A DNA stretch of 64,000 bases from Bordetella genomosp. 9 (lineage in GTDB: Bacteria; Pseudomonadota; Gammaproteobacteria; Burkholderiales; Burkholderiaceae_B): assembly GCF_002261425.1 (NCBI RefSeq), contig NZ_NEVJ01000001.1, positions 868,001-932,000 on the forward strand, given 5' to 3'. Position numbers and translations under genes: made by a program. Positions 60,168 to 64,000 of this stretch are shown in pieces (within the stretch, counting starts at the first letter, position 1; every line of letters begins with the position of its first letter). Under the pieces are notes generated by a model. The model did no database searches. It saw only the letters and a program-made list of their open reading frames with translations, and was not told the DNA's origin.

Positions 60168-60209
60168 GGGATGCGGCGGCTGCGATGCGGCGGCTGCGAT
60201 GCGGCGGCT
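60168..60209. repeat. 14-bp tandem repeat, three copies
   Basis: GCGATGCGGCGGCT occurs three times in tandem in the 113-bp gap between mog and the small lipoprotein gene; the first copy has G in place of C at position 2, the other two are identical. Same 14-bp period as the array at 44988-45043, but a different sequence. Confidence 0.8.
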
Positions 60210-60268
60210 GACCCCGCGCGTCCGTGCGCTATAGTCCGAGATCGTTTTCGATCTCCAAGGATGTCCCG

Positions 60269-60607
60269 ATGATCCGTCGTTTAGGCGTCGCCGGCGCCGT
60301 ACTGGCCCTGGCGGCCTGCACGTCCCCCACTGACCTGATGAAAAAAGACCCCGTGTTCTTTGGCCATACGACCAAATCGCCGCAGGCCTATGCCCAGTGC
60401 GTGGCGGATGGATGGCGAGGCCAGGGCGAGAAGGTCCGGGTGGAGGCCGTCAGCAATGGCTACGATGTCCTGCAGGACGGCGCCCTGGGGCTCAGTTCCG
60501 CGCTGCGCGTTCTCCAGTACGCCAACGGCACGGTCGACATCCGCATGGTCTCGCGCTCGACGTATGGCGCGCAAAACCTGGTGCAGACCGCGAATCTTTG
60601 CATGTAG
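60269..60607 (+). CDS. Small lipoprotein of unknown function
   Basis: A 112-residue lipoprotein. The signal peptide MIRRLGVAGAVLALAAC ends in a lipobox (LAAC, lipid-modified Cys17). The mature part begins TSPTDLMKKDPVFFGHTTKSPQAYAQCVADGW and has two further Cys (in QCVADGW and the end NLCM) that could form a disulfide. Homologous small lipoproteins occur in Burkholderiales, but no function is known to me. AAGGA precedes the ATG by 7-8 bases. Confidence 0.82.
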   Translation: MIRRLGVAGAVLALAACTSPTDLMKKDPVFFGHTTKSPQAYAQCVADGWRGQGEKVRVEAVSNGYDVLQDGALGLSSALRVLQYANGTVDIRMVSRSTYGAQNLVQTANLCM

Positions 60608-60676
60608 GGGGTGGGCCGGCCCGCGGGACCGCGCGGTCCGGGCCGCTCTGGGCAAGGGCGTGGCCCGGGCCCGCCT

Positions 60677-60973
60677 TCAGGACCCCGCGGCCTGGGCCGG
60701 CGCGGCGACCGAGCCGCCTGTCAGATGGGCGTAGTGGGTTTGCGCCGCTTCGAGCGCCTGAGTCAGGTGCTCGTACAGCCGGCGCTGTTCTTCCACGAAG
60801 TCGTCGAACTTGATCTGGGCGTGGGCGTAGGAAAGCCCGGTGTGGCGCAGGCTGCTGATGAACGCCGCGCGTGACCGGCCCAGCAACTGCCAGCCCCGGT
60901 CCGCCAGGGCGAGCTGTTTCTGGACCTCCGCGACGCGCGCGGCCGCGGCGCGCAATTCCTGTTCGGTAGCCAT
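60677..60973 (-). CDS. Conserved-looking small helical protein
   Basis: 98 residues, mostly helical: MATEQELRAAAARVAEVQKQL (coiled-coil), RGWQLLGRSRAAFISSLRHTGLSYAHAQIKFDDFVEEQRRLYEHLTQALEAAQ, then an Ala-rich tail. No membrane segment or enzyme motif is visible. It lies on the minus strand between the lipoprotein gene and infA, ending 69 bp from the lipoprotein stop. Identity unknown. Confidence 0.65.
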   Translation of the reverse strand: MATEQELRAAAARVAEVQKQLALADRGWQLLGRSRAAFISSLRHTGLSYAHAQIKFDDFVEEQRRLYEHLTQALEAAQTHYAHLTGGSVAAPAQAAGS

Positions 60974-61063
60974 GGCTGGCCGGGTGATTCCGCAAAAGCC
61001 GCAACCTTACCGCAAGCGCGGGCGCGGCATTCGATCGAAATCAGGCCGAAACGGCGGCTGTTC

Positions 61064-61327
61064 CTAGCGACGGTATGCCGGCGCGCCCTGGCGGGCGATC
61101 GGCGTGGCGTCCTTGTGACGGAAATTGATGCGCCCCTTGGTCAGGTCGTAGGGCGACATTTCCAGGGTGACGCGATCGCCAGCCAGGATACGGATACGGT
61201 GCTTGCGCAGGCGTCCAGACGCATACGCGCCGACTTCCACGCCATTGTCCAAGGTGACGCGGTAGCGGGCGTCGGGCAGTACTTCGTCGACGATGCCGTC
61301 GAGTTCGATCAATTCTTCTTTCGCCAT
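61064..61327 (-). CDS. infA: Translation initiation factor IF-1
   Basis: An 87-residue S1/OB-fold protein that binds the 30S A site in initiation. It matches IF-1 ([69 protein letters not shown]) but has a C-terminal extension of about 15 residues ([15 protein letters not shown]). Betaproteobacteria commonly have two infA genes, one in the ribosomal operon of about 72 residues and a longer one; this stand-alone copy fits the longer type. A GGAGAC site lies upstream. Confidence 0.94.
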   Translation of the reverse strand: MAKEELIELDGIVDEVLPDARYRVTLDNGVEVGAYASGRLRKHRIRILAGDRVTLEMSPYDLTKGRINFRHKDATPIARQGAPAYRR

Positions 61328-61622
61328 GAAAAGTCTCCAGAAAAGAGCGGTGGCCGCGGCCTGGGGCGGACGCGGCCTGGGGCCTGGGCGGGCCGGTGCG
61401 TCGGGGACGCGGGGATTAAGGGCAAGGACGCTGGCCGTCAAGGCCGCTGAACCCGCCGTGGCGGGCGCTTGGTCGCAGCGGCCCGGTCGGCGCGCTGGAA
61501 GAAGCTGGTGGTGCGGCGGAGCCGCAAAAATGCCCGGAACTACCCAGGCCGATCCGAACTTCGTCAGGTCGGCGGGCGATCACGCACGCAAGCCGAATCT
61601 ATCGAAGATCAACAAGCAATAG

Positions 61623-61651
61623 AGTCTAGTCTAATTTTACCCTGGTGTAAA
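61623..61651 (-). promoter_or_regulatory. Sigma70-like promoter candidate for infA
   Basis: On the minus strand TTTACA (61651-61646), 17-bp spacer, TAGACT (61628-61623) gives a reasonable sigma70 promoter in the 495-bp gap between infA and the DUF3311 gene. TSS would be about 61616, giving an unusually long leader of about 290 nt. The rest of the gap shows no gene or RNA I can name. Confidence 0.35.
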
Positions 61652-61822
61652 CCCTGAATCGCGGCTCCCTACCAGCGAAATGGTCATTTTGGCGCCGATT
61701 CCCGGACGGGAGTATTCTGCGCCTCGCCTTCGTGCGTACCCCGCGCGACCGGCATCATTGCCGCCCCGCGACACATCATCGCGGTATATCAAGAGACAAC
61801 CTTTCCTATAACGAGTCTAGGC

Positions 61823-62002
61823 ATGTGGATTCTGCTATTGCTGCCGTTCATCGGCTTGCTCTGGGTGCCCTTCTATAACGAGACATTGCCCGAGCTGTTC
61901 GGTTTTCCCTTCTTCTATTGGTACCAGCTGCTCTGGGTGCCCATCACGGCCTTGCTGACGTGGATCGTCTACCGCAGCCAGCGCCACCGGGGAGACGAGT
62001 AA
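61823..62002 (+). CDS. DUF3311 small membrane protein
   Basis: A 59-residue inner-membrane protein with two hydrophobic segments (WILLLLPFIGLLWVPFYN and YWYQLLWVPITALLTWIVYR). It is of the DUF3311 type, typically encoded just before a sodium:solute symporter and thought to help or regulate it. Stop and next start overlap as TAATG, so the two are translationally coupled. Confidence 0.87.
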   Translation: MWILLLLPFIGLLWVPFYNETLPELFGFPFFYWYQLLWVPITALLTWIVYRSQRHRGDE

Positions 62003-63501
62003 TGAACGACCTCGCACAAATCAACTGGACCGCCTTGAGCGTGTTCATTTTCTTCTTCGTGCTCGTCACCGTCATGGGTTTCGCCGCCTCGCGCTGGCAG
62101 CGGGGCGATTCCGCCTCGCACCTGGATGAGTGGGGCCTGGGCGGACGGCGCTTCGGCACCTGGATCACCTGGTTCCTGGTGGGCGGCGATTTCTACACCG
62201 CCTATACGGTCATCGCCGTGCCGGCGCTGGTCTACGCCGTCGGCGCCTATGGCTTCTTCGCGCTGCCGTACACGATACTGGTGTATCCCATCGTCTTCAC
62301 CATCATGCCGCGCCTGTGGCGCGTGGCGCAGAAGGCCGGGCACGTGACGTCGGCCGACGTGGTCTACGCGCGCTTCCAGTCGCGGCCGCTGGAGCTCGCC
62401 ATCGCGGCCACCGGCGTGCTCGCGACCATGCCCTATATCGCGCTGCAGCTGGTCGGCATGGAAGTCGTCATCAAGGCATTGGGCCTGCAGGGCGAACTGC
62501 CCCTGGCCGCCGCTTTCGTGATCCTGGCGCTCTATACCTATTCGGCGGGCCTGCGCGCGCCCGCGTTGATCGCCTTCGTCAAGGACCTGATGATCTATAT
62601 CGTGGTCCTGGTGGCCATCGTGCTGGTGCCGGCCAAGCTGGGCGGCTACAGCGCGGTGTTTTCGTCCGCGGCCGCCGGTTTCGCGGCGAAAGGCGGCGCC
62701 ACGGGGCTGACGCTGAAAGCCTCGCAGTTCCTGCCCTATGCCACGCTGGCGCTGGGCTCGGCCCTGGCGGCGTTCATGTATCCGCACACGCTCACGGGCA
62801 TTTTCGCCGCCAAGAGCGCCGACACGATACGCAAGAACGCGATCTTCCTGCCGGCCTATACCCTGCTGCTGGGCCTGATCGCCCTGCTGGGCTATATGGC
62901 CTACGCGGCGAACCTGCACCCGAAGACGCCCAACGACGTGGTGCCCGCGCTCTTCAATACCTTGTTCCCCAGCTGGTTCGCGGGCTTCGCCTTCGCCGCC
63001 ATCGCCATCGGCGCGCTGGTGCCGGCGGCGGTGATGTCGATCGGCGCGGCCAATCTGTTCACGCGCAACTTCTGGAAGGCCTACGTCAATCCGGCGGTCA
63101 CGTCGGAAGGCGAGGCCAAGGTCGCCAAGATCGTGTCGCTGGTGGTCAAGGTCGGCGCGCTGGTCTTCATCGTGTTCGTGCCGACGCAGTTCGCGCTCGA
63201 TCTGCAGCTGCTGGGCGGCGTGTGGATACTGCAGACCTTCCCGGCGGTGGTGTTCGGCCTGTTCTTCGGCTGGTTCCGTGGCGGTCCGCTGCTGCTGGGC
63301 TGGCTGGTGGGCCTGGCCACCGGCACCACGCTGGCGTACATGGACGGCATCAAGCCCGTGCATGCCTTCGTGGTGGGCGGCAATACCTATGGCGTCTATA
63401 CCGGCCTGGTCGCGCTGCTCGTGAACATCGTGGTCGCCGTCATCGCGCAGGCGCTGGTCAGCACGTTCTCAGGCGCGCAGGGCGCGCGCCGGAGCGCCTG
63501 A
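62002..63501 (+). CDS. Sodium:solute symporter (SSS family)
   Basis: A 499-residue transporter with about 13 membrane helices, family Na+/solute symporter (SSF). N-terminus IFFFVLVTVMGFAASRWQRG, then LDEWGLGGRRFGTWITWFLVGGDFYTAYTVIAVPALVY and the helix 8 AAIAIGALVPAAVMSIGAANLFTRNFWK, where SSS members bind Na+. The DUF3311 partner indicates the monocarboxylate/acetate-permease-like subgroup, but the substrate is inferred only. Its 3' end overlaps the convergent acyltransferase gene by 33 bp. Confidence 0.9.
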   Translation: MNDLAQINWTALSVFIFFFVLVTVMGFAASRWQRGDSASHLDEWGLGGRRFGTWITWFLVGGDFYTAYTVIAVPALVYAVGAYGFFALPYTILVYPIVFTIMPRLWRVAQKAGHVTSADVVYARFQSRPLELAIAATGVLATMPYIALQLVGMEVVIKALGLQGELPLAAAFVILALYTYSAGLRAPALIAFVKDLMIYIVVLVAIVLVPAKLGGYSAVFSSAAAGFAAKGGATGLTLKASQFLPYATLALGSALAAFMYPHTLTGIFAAKSADTIRKNAIFLPAYTLLLGLIALLGYMAYAANLHPKTPNDVVPALFNTLFPSWFAGFAFAAIAIGALVPAAVMSIGAANLFTRNFWKAYVNPAVTSEGEAKVAKIVSLVVKVGALVFIVFVPTQFALDLQLLGGVWILQTFPAVVFGLFFGWFRGGPLLLGWLVGLATGTTLAYMDGIKPVHAFVVGGNTYGVYTGLVALLVNIVVAVIAQALVSTFSGAQGARRSA

Positions 63502-64000
63502 CGGCGCGCCGCTCTTGACGCGTTCGCGCACCTTGTCGATCCTGCTGTCTATCATGGTCCACAGCAACACGGCCAGCACCAATGACAGCAGGACGTTCAA
63601 GGTGGAAATCAACAGGGCGCTGGTCCAGCCCATCCAGCTGGTCGCCTGGTGCACCAGCAGCAGGGCGACGGAATGCGAGATATAGATCGGGTAGCTGAGC
63701 TGCCCGATTTTTTTGTCCAGCCGGTGCCGCGCCTGGTAGATGAAGGTCAACGGCAGGATGGCGGTGAAGGCGGCCAGTGCCAGGGCATCGCGCAGGTTGT
63801 GGTTGATCGTCACCGAAAAGTGGAACAGCGCGTACACCACGAACAAGCCCGTGGCCAGTTCGGGCAGGTAATGGAAGCGCTCGCTCAGCTTCTGCCATAT
63901 CGGCAGCAAGAGCCGATGCGATAGCGCGCCCGCCAGGAACAGCGCGAGTTCAAGCGGGAAGAATCGATAGCTCCACGGATCCGATTGCGCCACGCCGTTG
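63469..64000 (-). CDS. Acyltransferase-3 family membrane protein, 5' part outside window
   Basis: The C-terminal 176 residues or so of an integral-membrane acyltransferase (OafA/NodX type), which acylates sugars or envelope polymers. Seen are WSYRFFPLELALFLAGALSHRLL, ELATGLFVVYALFHFSVTIN, the typical end LSYPIYISHSVALLLVHQA with the SYPIYISH pattern, and two more helices. The catalytic His and Arg near the N-terminus lie outside the window, as does the start codon; the frame continues to the window end. Acceptor unknown. Confidence 0.85.
   Translation of the reverse strand, partial: NGVAQSDPWSYRFFPLELALFLAGALSHRLLLPIWQKLSERFHYLPELATGLFVVYALFHFSVTINHNLRDALALAAFTAILPLTFIYQARHRLDKKIGQLSYPIYISHSVALLLVHQATSWMGWTSALLISTLNVLLSLVLAVLLWTMIDSRIDKVRERVKSGAPSGAPARALRA

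Overview
The window is GC-rich, gene-dense DNA from a betaproteobacterium, most likely a Bordetella or close Alcaligenaceae relative. This is judged from the protein sequences, a Bug-type (TctC) solute-binding protein, a very large AidA-like autotransporter, and blocks of gene order common in Burkholderiales (bioB-bioA-bioF-bioD; miaB-phoH-ybeY-corC-lnt; queA-tgt-yajC-secD-secF; tkt-gap-pgk). No database search was run, so the genus is inference. About 60 protein genes (two cut by the window edges), three tRNA genes and a few decayed genes can be supported. No rRNA, insertion sequence, prophage or CRISPR array is visible.

Layout. 1-2.0 kb: the 5' part of an OmpR-type response regulator, a CcdA-like membrane electron carrier and a secreted thioredoxin-like protein. 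2.0-6.4 kb: a tightly overlapping biotin operon on the minus strand, divergent from a YciI-like gene. 7.0-13.3 kb: one autotransporter gene with many glycine-rich passenger repeats, divergent from a Bug protein and a protein with Rid-like repeats. 16.2-17.8 kb: tspO, then a small gene graveyard (MmgE/PrpD tail, remnants of a BrnT/BrnA toxin-antitoxin pair) next to tRNA-Asp, tRNA-Glu and tRNA-Ala. 18-26 kb: an aldo/keto reductase, then the tRNA-modification, ribosome and envelope block miaB-phoH-ybeY-corC-lnt, a PAP2 phosphatase and hslR. 26.2-30.4 kb: accessory genes (SMP-30-like, PheC-like dehydratase, FRG-domain protein, 2-haloacid dehalogenase, small coiled-coil membrane protein). 30.5-36.3 kb: Sec accessory and queuosine genes. 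36.4-44 kb: dacB, upp, cysG, a secreted protein of unknown function, a DUF883/YqjE/YqjK-like envelope trio and ubiD. 44-51 kb: lytic transglycosylase, aminotransferase, GlcE-like protein, malic enzyme-phosphotransacetylase, orphan barstar-like protein and rsmE. 51.3-55.8 kb: tkt, gap and pgk. 55.8-64 kb: GST, diguanylate cyclase, CbpA-like co-chaperone, Mog-like protein, a small lipoprotein, infA, a DUF3311-symporter pair and a truncated acyltransferase.

Most of the window is ordinary core metabolism and housekeeping. The parts most worth a second look are the repeat-rich autotransporter and its upstream direct repeats, the degenerate BrnTA/MmgE island beside the tRNA cluster, a two-hairpin intergenic repeat present twice 40 kb apart, the FRG-domain gene just behind the PheC-like gene, the orphan barstar-like gene, and several short tandem repeats, two of which multiply start codons. 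I did not find a convincing, complete, previously undescribed multi-gene system.
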